Counted from the stretch's first letter, positions 14,915 to 23,194 are shown. The stretch is 64,000 nt of DNA from Streptomyces cavernae (GCF_004023625.1 NZ_RPDJ01000028.1:62001-126000), one strand, 5' to 3'. Notes: generated by a model from the sequence alone, not told the origin. Numbers and translations are program-made.

Positions 14915-15826
14915 TCAGCCGACGGTGAAGCGGTGGCTGTCGCAGCTGTCGCACCACGGTTCGTCGGGTGCGCCGCCGAGATAGACGTCCTGCAGGTCTG
15001 CCGCGTCGGTGACCTTCACCCACGTTGGGCCCGGGCAACCGTCGGTGCAGGCCTCGTTGAGGCGGGCTTGCCAGTGGTGGTCGTAGGGGTCACCGTCGTC
15101 CATCCAGCGCACCGTCATCTCGCGGTCGGCTACGGCGAAGGTGCCGGTGGCGAAGCCGTGCTCGCGCCCGTGGTGCCAGGCGAACACGGCGGCCAGGTCC
15201 TCGCCGAAGGTGCGCCGTACGTCGGCGAGCGGGTCGGGGTCGGCGGTGGCCGAGCGGCTCAGCAGCAGGCCGAGCAGGTCGAGTTCGTCGGCGTAGTACG
15301 CGTGGTGGAAGCCCTCGTCGATCAACTGGTCCGGGGTGGGCACGCCGACCGCCTGGCGGGTGACGGCGTCGGGCGGCACCTGCTTGGTCTCCGTGCGCGT
15401 CTCCTGCCGGGCCAGGCATTCCTCCACCGGGACGCGGAAGACGATCGCCACGGTGGTCATCCCCCAGTGCCGGGCACGCCGGAGCAGGTAGGCGCGCACG
15501 TCGCGCTCGCTGTTCGTGGAGTCGGCCAGGACGGGCAGCTTTCGGGTGAGGCGGGCGTCCAGAAATTCGCGGAACACCACGCTCGCGATCGGGGTCGCGG
15601 TCTGGTCTCCGGGCGATCCGGTGGCCTGCCAGCGGTAGTTGTCCAGTTCGAGCCGCCAGTCGGCCGGGAACGCCCGGGCGACGCGGCTCTTGCCGCTGCC
15701 GGCGGCGCCGATCATCGCGAGTAGCAACGGGCCGTCGGGCAGGGAGAGCGGGGCGAGTACGGACTCGCTCTGGGAGCGCACGCAGTCCTCCAAGAAGGGC
15801 GTCGGAGGCGCACGGAGGACTGGCAT
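14915..15826 (-). CDS. AAA/polynucleotide-kinase-like P-loop protein
   Basis: 303 aa from the ATG at 15826; the GTG at 15967 is possible but adds a Pro-rich stretch and has no ribosome site. The P-loop GAAGSGKS is at residues 40-47. LELDNYR and LADSTNSERDVRAYLLRRAR follow, the Asp-x-Thr-Asn pattern seen in polynucleotide kinase and related nucleotide or RNA kinases. A C-terminal CTDGCPGPTWVKV with CDSCDSH may bind zinc. The substrate is unknown; RNA or nucleotide 5'-phosphorylation is the family's usual chemistry. Confidence 0.78.
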   Translation of the reverse strand: MPVLRAPPTPFLEDCVRSQSESVLAPLSLPDGPLLLAMIGAAGSGKSRVARAFPADWRLELDNYRWQATGSPGDQTATPIASVVFREFLDARLTRKLPVLADSTNSERDVRAYLLRRARHWGMTTVAIVFRVPVEECLARQETRTETKQVPPDAVTRQAVGVPTPDQLIDEGFHHAYYADELDLLGLLLSRSATADPDPLADVRRTFGEDLAAVFAWHHGREHGFATGTFAVADREMTVRWMDDGDPYDHHWQARLNEACTDGCPGPTWVKVTDAADLQDVYLGGAPDEPWCDSCDSHRFTVG

Positions 15827-15976
15827 TGGAGCCGCCTGCCCCTCGTGCGCAGGATCAGGTGGTGGCGGTCGCCGCAGTGGATGTGGAGGTGATCCGCCAT
15901 CCAAGGGAGCCGGCTGGTCTGGCCGGTCCTCCGCACCGTCCCGATCCGGGATGGATCGGGCCAGCACGGGGAGCCG

Positions 15977-16579
15977 TCAGCAGCGGGAGGCGCTGTTGTC
16001 GGTGGGAATGTTGCCGCGCAGCAGGTCGACGCGAGTCGCGGTGCGCGCGGTCTGCCCGGCCAGCCGGAGCAGCCCCTTCGCGCCAGCCGCGACGGGCTTG
16101 CGGTAGATGAGCCGGGCGGTGAACTGGCTGGCCTGCCGGGCCAGTTCACCTGCCTGCCCGGCGAGGTTGCCGAGCTGCTGCTCGGCGGCGTCCAGGTCCA
16201 CGGGCTCCCCGCCGTCCGAGAGGGGCGGAACCGACTCGAGTTGGTCGAGCAGGCCCCTCATCAGCTTCTTCATGGCGTGACCGGCGTCGGTGAGGTCGGC
16301 ACACGACAGCCAGTGGTCGAGGTGGCGGTGGCCCGCCAGGTCGACCGGGAACACGGCGGTCGGGGTCACCCAGTCCCAGTCGACCCAGGCCTGCAGGATG
16401 ATGCGGTTCGCGACCGGGTCGGGGGTGGCACACATGGCGCGGCCTTCCCGGGTGCGCAGCAGTGCGCCGCAGCCGTCGGCGGCCGGCTCCGGTATCCAGG
16501 CTTCCCCGAAGCGCAGGCGCAGCAGGGAGGCGAGGCGTTCGACGGGATCGGGAGCGAGGCTGAGATCGAGGTCCTTCAT
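15977..16579 (-). CDS. Hypothetical protein (200 aa)
   Basis: The ATG at 16579 overlaps the upstream stop by one base (TGATG). The N-terminal part MKDLDLSLAPDPVERLASLL with LRFGEAWIPEPAAD and IILQAWVDWDWVTPT looks globular; a C-terminal helical region (residues 120-170) follows. No family recognised. It is coupled to the membrane protein gene upstream. Confidence 0.68.
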   Translation of the reverse strand: MKDLDLSLAPDPVERLASLLRLRFGEAWIPEPAADGCGALLRTREGRAMCATPDPVANRIILQAWVDWDWVTPTAVFPVDLAGHRHLDHWLSCADLTDAGHAMKKLMRGLLDQLESVPPLSDGGEPVDLDAAEQQLGNLAGQAGELARQASQFTARLIYRKPVAAGAKGLLRLAGQTARTATRVDLLRGNIPTDNSASRC

Positions 16580-17169
16580 CAGCGGCCGCCCTTGCGGGTG
16601 GCGAGCCAGGTGGTGACCGCGGCGGCGCCGACGCCGATGACCCGGTGAAGCGCGGCATCGAGTTCGATCCACGCGGTGCCGGGCCCGTTGATCTCCTTCT
16701 TCGGGGTGTCGTCCTTGTCCAGGCGGACCGCCTGGCAGTGCTCGATGTAGCCGGTCTGGCGCGCTTTCTTCGCGAGCCACAGGAAGAAGGCGCCGCGGTC
16801 GATCGCGGCGTGGGTCACGCCGTTGATGGCGGCCCCGGCCAGAAGGGCAGAGGCCGGAACGCGGTAGCCGAACGCGCGGGTGAGGCCGGTGGCCGCGCCG
16901 GTCTGGATCGCGGTGTATGTGGCGACGTGAAGGGCGACGGCCCGGCGGCCTCGTGCGCTGGCGGTCATGGTCGGCTCGGCTGACCGAGCGGTGTCCTCCG
17001 CGTCGACGGGGCGGCCGTCGCGGGAAACGAGCTGCGGGCCGTAGAGGCGCTTGCAGCGGGCAGTTTCACTTCCCTGGGCCCAGTGGTCACAGAAGGGGTG
17101 GATCTCGCCGAAGGCGGCGAGGAGGCTGCCGAAAAGCGCCAGTCGCTCGATAGCGCGGGTTCGGATCAT
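16579..17169 (-). CDS. Membrane protein, plasmid-type (196 aa)
   Basis: It contains FGEIHPFCDHWAQGSETARC, a probable metal or redox-type cluster with two Cys and His, then a hydrophobic half with HVATYTAIQTGAATGLTRAF, ASALLAGAAINGVTHAAIDR and FFLWLAKKARQTGYIEHC. The HxxxD-type residues in the membrane part recall DUF3307-like proteins, but I do not claim membership. Site 9 lies 213 bp upstream. Confidence 0.68.
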   Translation of the reverse strand: MIRTRAIERLALFGSLLAAFGEIHPFCDHWAQGSETARCKRLYGPQLVSRDGRPVDAEDTARSAEPTMTASARGRRAVALHVATYTAIQTGAATGLTRAFGYRVPASALLAGAAINGVTHAAIDRGAFFLWLAKKARQTGYIEHCQAVRLDKDDTPKKEINGPGTAWIELDAALHRVIGVGAAAVTTWLATRKGGR

Positions 17170-17381
17170 GGTCGGGTGTGCTCCTCAACTGGTGGATTCG
17201 ACACAGGGGTTGTCGGGTCAGGCCGAGGCCCTACGACAGACGTGTGCTGTCCGGTGGCGGCTGATCAGCTCACGGCTGGCGGGGCTGGGAAGGGAGGACG
17301 CGTCACGTGCGCGGCCGACGCACCGGTGAACTCGGGCCGTTCCGCACGAGCTCGTGGATCAACTCCGGCGCGGCAGCCGTT

Positions 17382-17396
17382 CTTTACGCCGTAAAG
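17382..17396. promoter_or_regulatory. KorB/parS-like site 9 (rightmost)
   Basis: Copy 9, with perfect 14-base arms (17375-17388 and 17390-17403) around the central C. It lies between the 210-aa membrane protein gene and the 196-aa gene. It is the last exact copy; I see none from here to 64 kb. The rest of the 331-bp gap 17170-17500 shows no gene. Confidence 0.82.
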
Positions 17397-17500
17397 AACG
17401 GCTCTGCTGCAGTTGTGCGCGCTGGGCGCGATCCGCTCTGCCGGGCCTCCGCACCGTCCCGGCCTGCGAGGGACCGGGGCGGCACAGGGGGCCGGCAGGG

Positions 17501-18133
17501 TCAGACCGCGACCGGCTCGCCCTTCAGCTCGCGGGTGACGTGCTGCTCCAGGAGGTCACGCACCTGCTCCAGGGACGTGACGGGGACCGGCTCGTGCCCG
17601 GTCTCGGGGGTGGCGAAGGAGTACAGGTGGGCAGGGTGGCTCCCGCTCTCGTCCTTCTCGTAGTACACGTACGCGCCATCAGCGAGACGGAACAGGGCGC
17701 TGGTGCCGTCGACGCCCACCCACAGCTCCGTCTTGTGCAGCAGGGCGTGTGCGGGGTCGACCTTCCCCGAGTACATCGCGGCCTGGTAGGCGGCACCGGC
17801 CGCCGCCGCCTCGGTCAGGAGCTCCAGGACGTCGTCGGTGTTGCTGGGAAGCGTCGGCTCCTCCGCGCTCTGCTCGGACGCCGGTGTGGCCGGGGACGGC
17901 GAGGTGCGGGCGCGCAGCGACGCCATGAACGAGTCGAGGAGGTCATTGACTCCGGCGGCGAGGCCGAGCCCGAAGACTCCGGCGGACACTCCGGCCCAAG
18001 CGGGCGGGAGACCCGGCGCGTTGAAGGCCACCCAGCCGCCGACTCCGGCGACCGCCGCCAGGAGGATGAACTCGAGGCCTTCCACTGCGACGGCACCGCC
18101 ACGCGCGGCGCCGGTTCGCGTGATCTTACTCAT
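17501..18133 (-). CDS. Membrane protein (210 aa)
   Basis: ATG at 18133 with AGGAG 9 bases upstream. Two hydrophobic segments (about 20-40 and 45-62: LEFILLAAVAGVGGWVAF and AGVSAGVFGLGLAAGV) are followed by a soluble part with VDPAHALLHKTELWVGVDG and ADGAYVYYEKDE, and a final helix VTSLEQVRDLLEQHV. The family is unknown. It is the nearest gene downstream of ftsK, 415 bp away. Confidence 0.68.
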   Translation of the reverse strand: MSKITRTGAARGGAVAVEGLEFILLAAVAGVGGWVAFNAPGLPPAWAGVSAGVFGLGLAAGVNDLLDSFMASLRARTSPSPATPASEQSAEEPTLPSNTDDVLELLTEAAAAGAAYQAAMYSGKVDPAHALLHKTELWVGVDGTSALFRLADGAYVYYEKDESGSHPAHLYSFATPETGHEPVPVTSLEQVRDLLEQHVTRELKGEPVAV

Positions 18134-18313
18134 GAGGTTGTGCTCCTTCTGGAGTCGGGAGAGGTGGAAAAACGCAGGTGGGCCACCTGATCTGGGATCA
18201 GGCGGCCTAGAGGTGTTGCGGTCTGGAACTCGGACGTCGGTCCGGTGTCGGGATGCGAAGGCGAGTAGGAGGCCATTGAGGTACCGCACCCTGAGCCCCC
18301 GACCACGCGGGCG

Positions 18314-18383
18314 ACCATCAGCCCCGACCACCGGTCACACTGAGGCAACGTGCTACCTGGGCTGCCGTGGTCGGGGTGATGGT
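18314..18383. repeat. Large inverted repeat in the ftsK 3' intergenic region
   Basis: ACCATCAGCCCCGACCAC (18314-18331) is mirrored by GTGGTCGGGGTGATGGT (18367-18383), one base unpaired, with a 35-nt spacer. The right arm runs into GGTCGGGCCGACC (18381-18393), a second perfect 13-bp palindrome with a central G. The 415-bp gap 18134-18548 contains no visible gene. It may be a terminator for ftsK or an operator pair for the downstream gene. Confidence 0.55.
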
Positions 18384-18548
18384 CGGGCCGACCATGGCGG
18401 ACCCGGGCACTGGAGTGCTCGGCCCATGCTCTGGTCGCACCCTGTACCGCCGCGGAGTACCGGCTGGCGGCCGGATCCCAGGCAGCGGGTCAGTGCGGTG
18501 GTGCCCGGCTCACGGCGTCCACGCTGCAGCGGGAGCGGCTCATCGCAG

Positions 18549-21131
18549 CTACGCTCCGCCAGCCCCGGTTTGGACCCGCTCTTGGAGGCGGTCGGTGTCC
18601 GCGTCTTCTCCTTGCGCACTGCCGGGGACGGAGCGGAGCGTTGCCAACACCCCGTCCAGCTCGTCCGGCTTCACGAGGACGTTGCGCGCCTTGGAACCCT
18701 CGCTGGGCCCGACGATGTTGCGGGACTCCATGAGGTCCATCAGCCGTCCGGCCTTGGCGAAGCCGACCCGGAGCTTGCGCTGGAGCATCGAGGTCGATCC
18801 GAACTGGGTGGAGACGACCAGTTCGGCCGCCTCGCACAGCAGGTCCAGGTCGTCGCCGATGTCCTCGTCGATCTCCCTCTTCTGCTTGGTGTCCACGACG
18901 ACGTCGTCCCGGAAGTCGGGTGCCATCTTGTCCTTGCAGTGCTGGACGACTGCCGCGATCTCGTCCTCGTTCACGAAGGCGCCCTGCATTCGGGCGGGTG
19001 TGTTCGCGCCCATCGGCAGGAACAGCCCGTCTCCCTTGCCGATCAGCTTCTCGGCGCCGGGCTGGTCGAGGATGACCCGCGAGTCGGTGAGCGAGGCGGT
19101 GGCGAAGGCGAGCCGCGAGGGCACGTTCGCCTTGATCAGACCGGTGACGACGTCCACCGAGGGCCGCTGGGTGGCGAGCACCAGGTGGATGCCGGCCGCG
19201 CGCGCGAGCTGCGTGATGCGCACGATCGCGTCCTCAACGTCCCTAGGCGCGACCATCATCAGGTCGGCGAGTTCGTCGACGATCACCAACAGGTACGGGT
19301 ACGGCGTGAGCTCCCGCTCGTTGCCCGCCGGCGCCTTCACCTTGCCGCTTCGTACGGCTGCGTTGAAGTCGTCGATGTGCCGGAAGCCGTACGCCGCCAG
19401 GTCGTCGTAGCGCAGGTCCATCTCCCGTACGACCCACTGCAGCGCCTCGGCGGCCCGCTTCGGATTGGTGATGATCGGCGTGATCAGGTGCGGGATGCCC
19501 TCGTACGCGGTCAGCTCGACCCGCTTGGGGTCGATCAGGACCATGCGCACGTCCTCGGGGGTCGCGCGCACCATGACGGACGTGATCAAGCAGTTGATGC
19601 ACGACGACTTACCGGACCCGGTGGCTCCGGCGACCAGGATGTGCGGCATCTTCGCGAGGTTGGCCATGACGTATCCGCCCTCGACGTCCTTGCCGAGCGC
19701 GACCAGCAGCGGGTGGTCGTCCTCGGCGGCCGCCGCGAGCCTCAGCACGTCGCCGAGGTTGACCATCTCGCGGTCGGTGTTGGGGATCTCGATGCCGACC
19801 GCGGACTTGCCCGGGATCGGGCTGATGATCCGCACGTCCGGGCTGGCGACGGCGTACGCGATGTTCTTCGTCAGCGCGGTGATCCGCTCCACCTTCACGG
19901 CCGGGCCGAGCTCGACCTCGTAGCGCGTGACCGTCGGCCCGCGAGTGAAGCCGGTGACGCGGGCGTCGACCTTGAACTCGGTGAAGAGGTTCGAGAGCGA
20001 GGCGACGACCGCGTCGTTGGCGGCGCTGCGCGCTTTACCGGGACCCCCACGCGTGAGGAGGTCGAGCGCCGGCAGGGAGTAGGTCATGTCGTTGGACAGC
20101 TGGAGCTGCTCGGCGCGCGCGGGAGGATTGCGCTCCTCGCCAGCGGTCGGCGCCTTGGTGAGGTCGGGGACGACCCGGGGGGACGGCACCATCCGGTGCG
20201 GCTGAGCGGCGGCGGGCGCCGGTGTTGCTGCGGCCGCGAGTTTCCCGCGCCGTGGGAGTGCCTCCTGCTGCACTCCGCCGGAGTCGTTCGCCTCCCCGGC
20301 GGGCCCGCTGCGGCTGGAGCGTGCGGGCATCGCCTCGCGCCTCTGTTCCGCGTGTCGCTCGTCGTTGCCGGGCACGTCGGCCGGTTGCCCCTGGAGGACG
20401 CCGAGGTGCGCGCCGAGCGCCCGCAGGCGCTGCGGGATGGCGTTGACCGGGGTGGCCGTGACGACCAGCAGCCCGAAGGCGATGAGCAGCACCAGCAGCG
20501 GTACGGCCAGCACGTCGCCCATGCTGTACGTCAGCGGGGTTGCGACGCCCCATCCGATCAGGCCGCCAGCGTCCCGTAGGGCCTGCATGCTGTCGCTGCG
20601 AGCCGGCGAGCCGCAGGCGATGTGGACCAGCCCGAGAACGCCGATGACCAAGACGGACAGGCCGATGACGACACGGCCGTCGCCCTCGGACTTCTCCGTG
20701 TGCCGGATGAAGCGCACGGCGATGGCGCCGAGCAGTACCGGGACCAGCAGGTCGAGGCGGCCGAAGCAGCCGGTCACCAGGACCTCCACGAGGTCGCCGA
20801 CCGGACCCCGCAGGTCGGCCCAGGTGCCCACGGCGACGATCAGCGCGCTGGCGAGCAGGAGCAGCGCGGCGCCGTCCTTGCGGTGCGCCGGATCGAGGTT
20901 CCTGGCGCTCCGCCCCATGCTGCGGAAGAGCCAGTACACGATCCTGGTGCTCGGCGCTGGCTTCGCCGCGGCCCTCTTGGTGGAGGTCCTCTTCGCGGCG
21001 GGCCTCTTGACCGGTGACCTTTTCGCTACGGCCTTTTTGGCAGGGGCCCTCTTCGCGGCGGTCGTCTTGGCCGTTGACCTCTTCGCAGGGGGCTTTTTCG
21101 CGGCCGCCTTCTTGGCGGGGGTCTTCTTCAC
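18549..21131 (-). CDS. ftsK: Full-length FtsK/SpoIIIE DNA translocase
   Basis: 860 aa from the GTG at 21131 (GGAG 6 bases upstream). A Lys/Ala-rich tail (KKTPAKKAAAKKPPAKRSTA repeats, residues 1-60) precedes four membrane segments (about 80-250) and a linker. The motor follows, with Walker A GATGSGKSS (about 502-510), VLIDPKRVELTAYEGIPHLI, VIVDELADLMM and LVLATQRPSVDVVTGLIKAN. The C-terminal gamma domain ends MLQRKLRVGFAKAGRLMDLM. This is the architecture of the chromosomal septum-bound FtsK, which pumps DNA and aids dimer resolution, not that of the small plasmid TraB. It is presumably a second copy beside the host gene. Confidence 0.93.
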   Translation of the reverse strand: MKKTPAKKAAAKKPPAKRSTAKTTAAKRAPAKKAVAKRSPVKRPAAKRTSTKRAAAKPAPSTRIVYWLFRSMGRSARNLDPAHRKDGAALLLLASALIVAVGTWADLRGPVGDLVEVLVTGCFGRLDLLVPVLLGAIAVRFIRHTEKSEGDGRVVIGLSVLVIGVLGLVHIACGSPARSDSMQALRDAGGLIGWGVATPLTYSMGDVLAVPLLVLLIAFGLLVVTATPVNAIPQRLRALGAHLGVLQGQPADVPGNDERHAEQRREAMPARSSRSGPAGEANDSGGVQQEALPRRGKLAAAATPAPAAAQPHRMVPSPRVVPDLTKAPTAGEERNPPARAEQLQLSNDMTYSLPALDLLTRGGPGKARSAANDAVVASLSNLFTEFKVDARVTGFTRGPTVTRYEVELGPAVKVERITALTKNIAYAVASPDVRIISPIPGKSAVGIEIPNTDREMVNLGDVLRLAAAAEDDHPLLVALGKDVEGGYVMANLAKMPHILVAGATGSGKSSCINCLITSVMVRATPEDVRMVLIDPKRVELTAYEGIPHLITPIITNPKRAAEALQWVVREMDLRYDDLAAYGFRHIDDFNAAVRSGKVKAPAGNERELTPYPYLLVIVDELADLMMVAPRDVEDAIVRITQLARAAGIHLVLATQRPSVDVVTGLIKANVPSRLAFATASLTDSRVILDQPGAEKLIGKGDGLFLPMGANTPARMQGAFVNEDEIAAVVQHCKDKMAPDFRDDVVVDTKQKREIDEDIGDDLDLLCEAAELVVSTQFGSTSMLQRKLRVGFAKAGRLMDLMESRNIVGPSEGSKARNVLVKPDELDGVLATLRSVPGSAQGEDADTDRLQERVQTGAGGA

Positions 21132-21237
21132 AGCGGGCTCCAGGGAGGTTGGGCGGGCAGGCGGGGCAAGGTCGGGTGACGGGGCTGGGCAAAGCGGTCG
21201 TCGTCCGGCGTCGTCACGTGGCCCGGGTCCTGTGCTG

Positions 21238-21732
21238 TCAGGCGAGCGCGGTCGCGATGAGCGCGAGGACAGCGAGGACGACCAGGACGACGGCGGCCAG
21301 CGACAGGCGGATGGCACGCCCCAGCCCCAGGAACTTGGGCAGCGCGATCTGAGAGAGGACACGAAGCCGGTCCGCCCGGCGGTCGTCGCTCATCTCGGCG
21401 AGGATCTGCTGGGAGTCGCACCTGGCCCAGTAGGGGAAGCTCGCGCGGTCCGCACCGTGCAGACGGGGCAGGACGACGAGCAGCAGCAAGATGGTGGAGG
21501 CGGCCAGGGCGAGGACCGCGAGTCCGCCCGCGACGAGGCGCAGCAAGGGGAGATCCTTGTCGGCCGATCCCACCAGGCCCGCGATGACTGCGCCGTTGAA
21601 GGCGAGGAGGAAGGAGGTCTTGTTGTCGGTACGGCCGATTTCCGATGCCACGGTGGCGAGCGCGTCTTTGAGGTTCTGGTCGACGAGCGAGGGCTGAGTG
21701 CCAGGCTCGGTGGTGGTCGGGGACGGGTTCAC
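21238..21732 (-). CDS. Pycsar-effector-like (PycTM, DUF5706) membrane protein
   Basis: 164 aa from the GTG at 21732, overlapping the upstream stop (GTGA). A helix QNLKDALATVASEIGRTDNK leads to membrane segments at about 41-55 (FLLAFNGAVIAGL), 62-90 and 140-163. A segment FPYWARCDSQQILAEM with a C-terminal helix VLSQIALPKFLGLGRAIRLS lies between them. This layout and the FLLAFNGA turn fit the Pycsar effector transmembrane family, which in defence systems damages the membrane when it senses a cyclic nucleotide. No uridylate or cytidylate cyclase partner is visible nearby, so a defence role is unproven. Confidence 0.72.
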   Translation of the reverse strand: MNPSPTTTEPGTQPSLVDQNLKDALATVASEIGRTDNKTSFLLAFNGAVIAGLVGSADKDLPLLRLVAGGLAVLALAASTILLLLVVLPRLHGADRASFPYWARCDSQQILAEMSDDRRADRLRVLSQIALPKFLGLGRAIRLSLAAVVLVVLAVLALIATALA

Positions 21733-21959
21733 CGGGTGGCCTCCGTCGTCTGCCGCGCGGCGGGTGCCGGGGTCGGCACGGGCAGGCCCAGGCGCTGCGC
21801 GAGCGCGTGGCGGGCCGCGAAGTCGTGGGCCGGGTCGTGGATGAACTCGGCGACCGTACGGAGACGGCCGCGCAGCGTCCGCAGGTCGTTCTCGACGGAG
21901 CGCAGGTCGATGAAGTGGGGTAACGGAGTGGGGTCCGTGGCCTCGGAGCGGCTGGTCAT
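21729..21959 (-). CDS. Small hypothetical protein coupled to PycTM-like gene (76 aa)
   Basis: ATG start with AGGAA upstream; its stop overlaps the start of the Pycsar-effector-like gene. LPHFIDLRSVENDLRTLRGR with RLRTVAEFIHDPAHDFAARH predicts a helical or coiled-coil protein with a Pro-rich C-terminus. No nucleotide cyclase motif is present. It may regulate or shield its membrane partner, which is only a guess from the coupling. Confidence 0.65.
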   Translation of the reverse strand: MTSRSEATDPTPLPHFIDLRSVENDLRTLRGRLRTVAEFIHDPAHDFAARHALAQRLGLPVPTPAPAARQTTEATR

Positions 21960-22123
21960 CAGGATTCCTGTAGGGGATTCGGAGTGTGAGCGGGCGGCGG
22001 GCGCGGTGTGCCCGCCGCCCGCCGCTCGTGGGGTGTTTGCGTCGCCCGTGCCAGTCGTGGACGGGTGTGGGTGGAGTCGGATGCCGTTGGCGCCGTGGGC
22101 GCTTCACCGGCGGTCCGGCGCGC

Positions 22124-23194
22124 TCAGTGCGTGGCCGCCGCCTCGGCTGTCGGCCTCGTGGCCGTCGAGGAGCTGGGCACGGCGTCGTGGGTGCGGCCGT
22201 CGAGCTCGCGGCCGGCGGACTTCCTGCCGACGCGGACGGCGATGGTGTCCTTGTCGAGCATCCAGGTGTGTCGGGTGCGGTCGCCGGGCTCCATCGCGCG
22301 CCACGGGCCCGAGCGGAACGTGCGGCTGGGGCCTCGCTCGCGGAGCGAGGCCGAGCTGCGGCCGCCGTGCAGCGGGTCGTCGTAGGCGCGGCCGCCGCCG
22401 AATGCCGGGTCGTCGACGACGGAAGCCGTGACGTAGTCGCCGTGCTGGGTGAAGTAGAACGGCACGCTGTGCTGCGCGCACGCGTCGCGGATGTCGCGGG
22501 CCCACTGCGGGTGCAGTGGAGGGGCGTTGAGCCCGAACCCGCCTCCGGCGATGACCCAGTGCAGGCGTTCGGTGCGATGCCACTGGTCGCCGTGGCGCAC
22601 CATGCCGTCGACGACGGCGTCCTCCGGTGCGTCGGCATCCGGGTGGGTGACCTCGCGGCGCTCGATCAGGAATCGGTCCAAGTCGACGGGGCCGGTCAGT
22701 GGCTCGCAGACGACGACCCGTTTCTCGGCCGGAGTCTCCAGCAGTGCGGGGATGCGCGTCTTGGCCGTCCACTGGTCGTTGACCGTCACCCCGAGCCAGA
22801 TGTTCGCCGGCGGCTTCGCGGCGCGGGCCCGCGCGGACTTGGCAGCCGGGCTGGCGTGCAGGCCGTCGTCCGGCGGGCCATCGAACTGGGCGGCGTCCTG
22901 CCGCATCCCGGCCTCACGCTTCTGGACGAAGTCGCGCATCCGGACCGCGTGTTCCGTCGGGACGACGAAGGTGATGTGTGGGTTGTCCTCCATCACGTCC
23001 AGGACGCGGGTGATGAAGAACTCCGGCACCAGGTGGTGGAAGAGGTGGGGCACGAGGACGCGTCCGGTCTTCTTCCAGCGGTCGGGCTGGTGGACGCGGT
23101 CGTCGTGCCAGATGACGTTGTTGCGGCCGTGTCCGGTGCCGATTGTGACCGGATGCCAGGTGCGGTTGGTCGGGGTGGCTGCGGTGTCAGCCAT
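22124..23194 (-). CDS. DUF5131-family paralogue lacking the N-terminal cysteines
   Basis: 356 aa, ATG start. It shares the family core: a VLDVMEDNPHITFVVPTEH strand, NIWLGVTVNDQWTAKTRIPA, RVVVCEPLTGPVDL, WVIAGGGFG, LHPQWARDIRDACAQHSVPF and FYFTQHGDYV. Unlike the protein at 7129-8016, its N-terminus (ATPTNRTWHPVTIGTGHGRN, NNVIWHDDRVHQP) has no CxxxxxxxCxxC set. It is therefore a divergent paralogue, possibly without a metal cofactor. The enzymatic role of the family is unknown. It lies 164 bp upstream of the small PycTM-linked gene and may share its promoter. Confidence 0.78.
   Translation of the reverse strand: MADTAATPTNRTWHPVTIGTGHGRNNVIWHDDRVHQPDRWKKTGRVLVPHLFHHLVPEFFITRVLDVMEDNPHITFVVPTEHAVRMRDFVQKREAGMRQDAAQFDGPPDDGLHASPAAKSARARAAKPPANIWLGVTVNDQWTAKTRIPALLETPAEKRVVVCEPLTGPVDLDRFLIERREVTHPDADAPEDAVVDGMVRHGDQWHRTERLHWVIAGGGFGLNAPPLHPQWARDIRDACAQHSVPFYFTQHGDYVTASVVDDPAFGGGRAYDDPLHGGRSSASLRERGPSRTFRSGPWRAMEPGDRTRHTWMLDKDTIAVRVGRKSAGRELDGRTHDAVPSSSTATRPTAEAAATH

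Noticed and set aside
18130..20579. Long plus-strand frames opposite ftsK and over 18-22 kb
   Set aside because: Antisense shadows of high-GC genes; FtsK motifs are all on the minus strand.
21238..22638. A single 466-aa reading frame across the Pycsar-effector-like gene
   Set aside because: Only the last 164 codons look like a natural protein; the upstream part is Pro/Arg-rich shadow coding of the DUF5131 and 76-aa genes.
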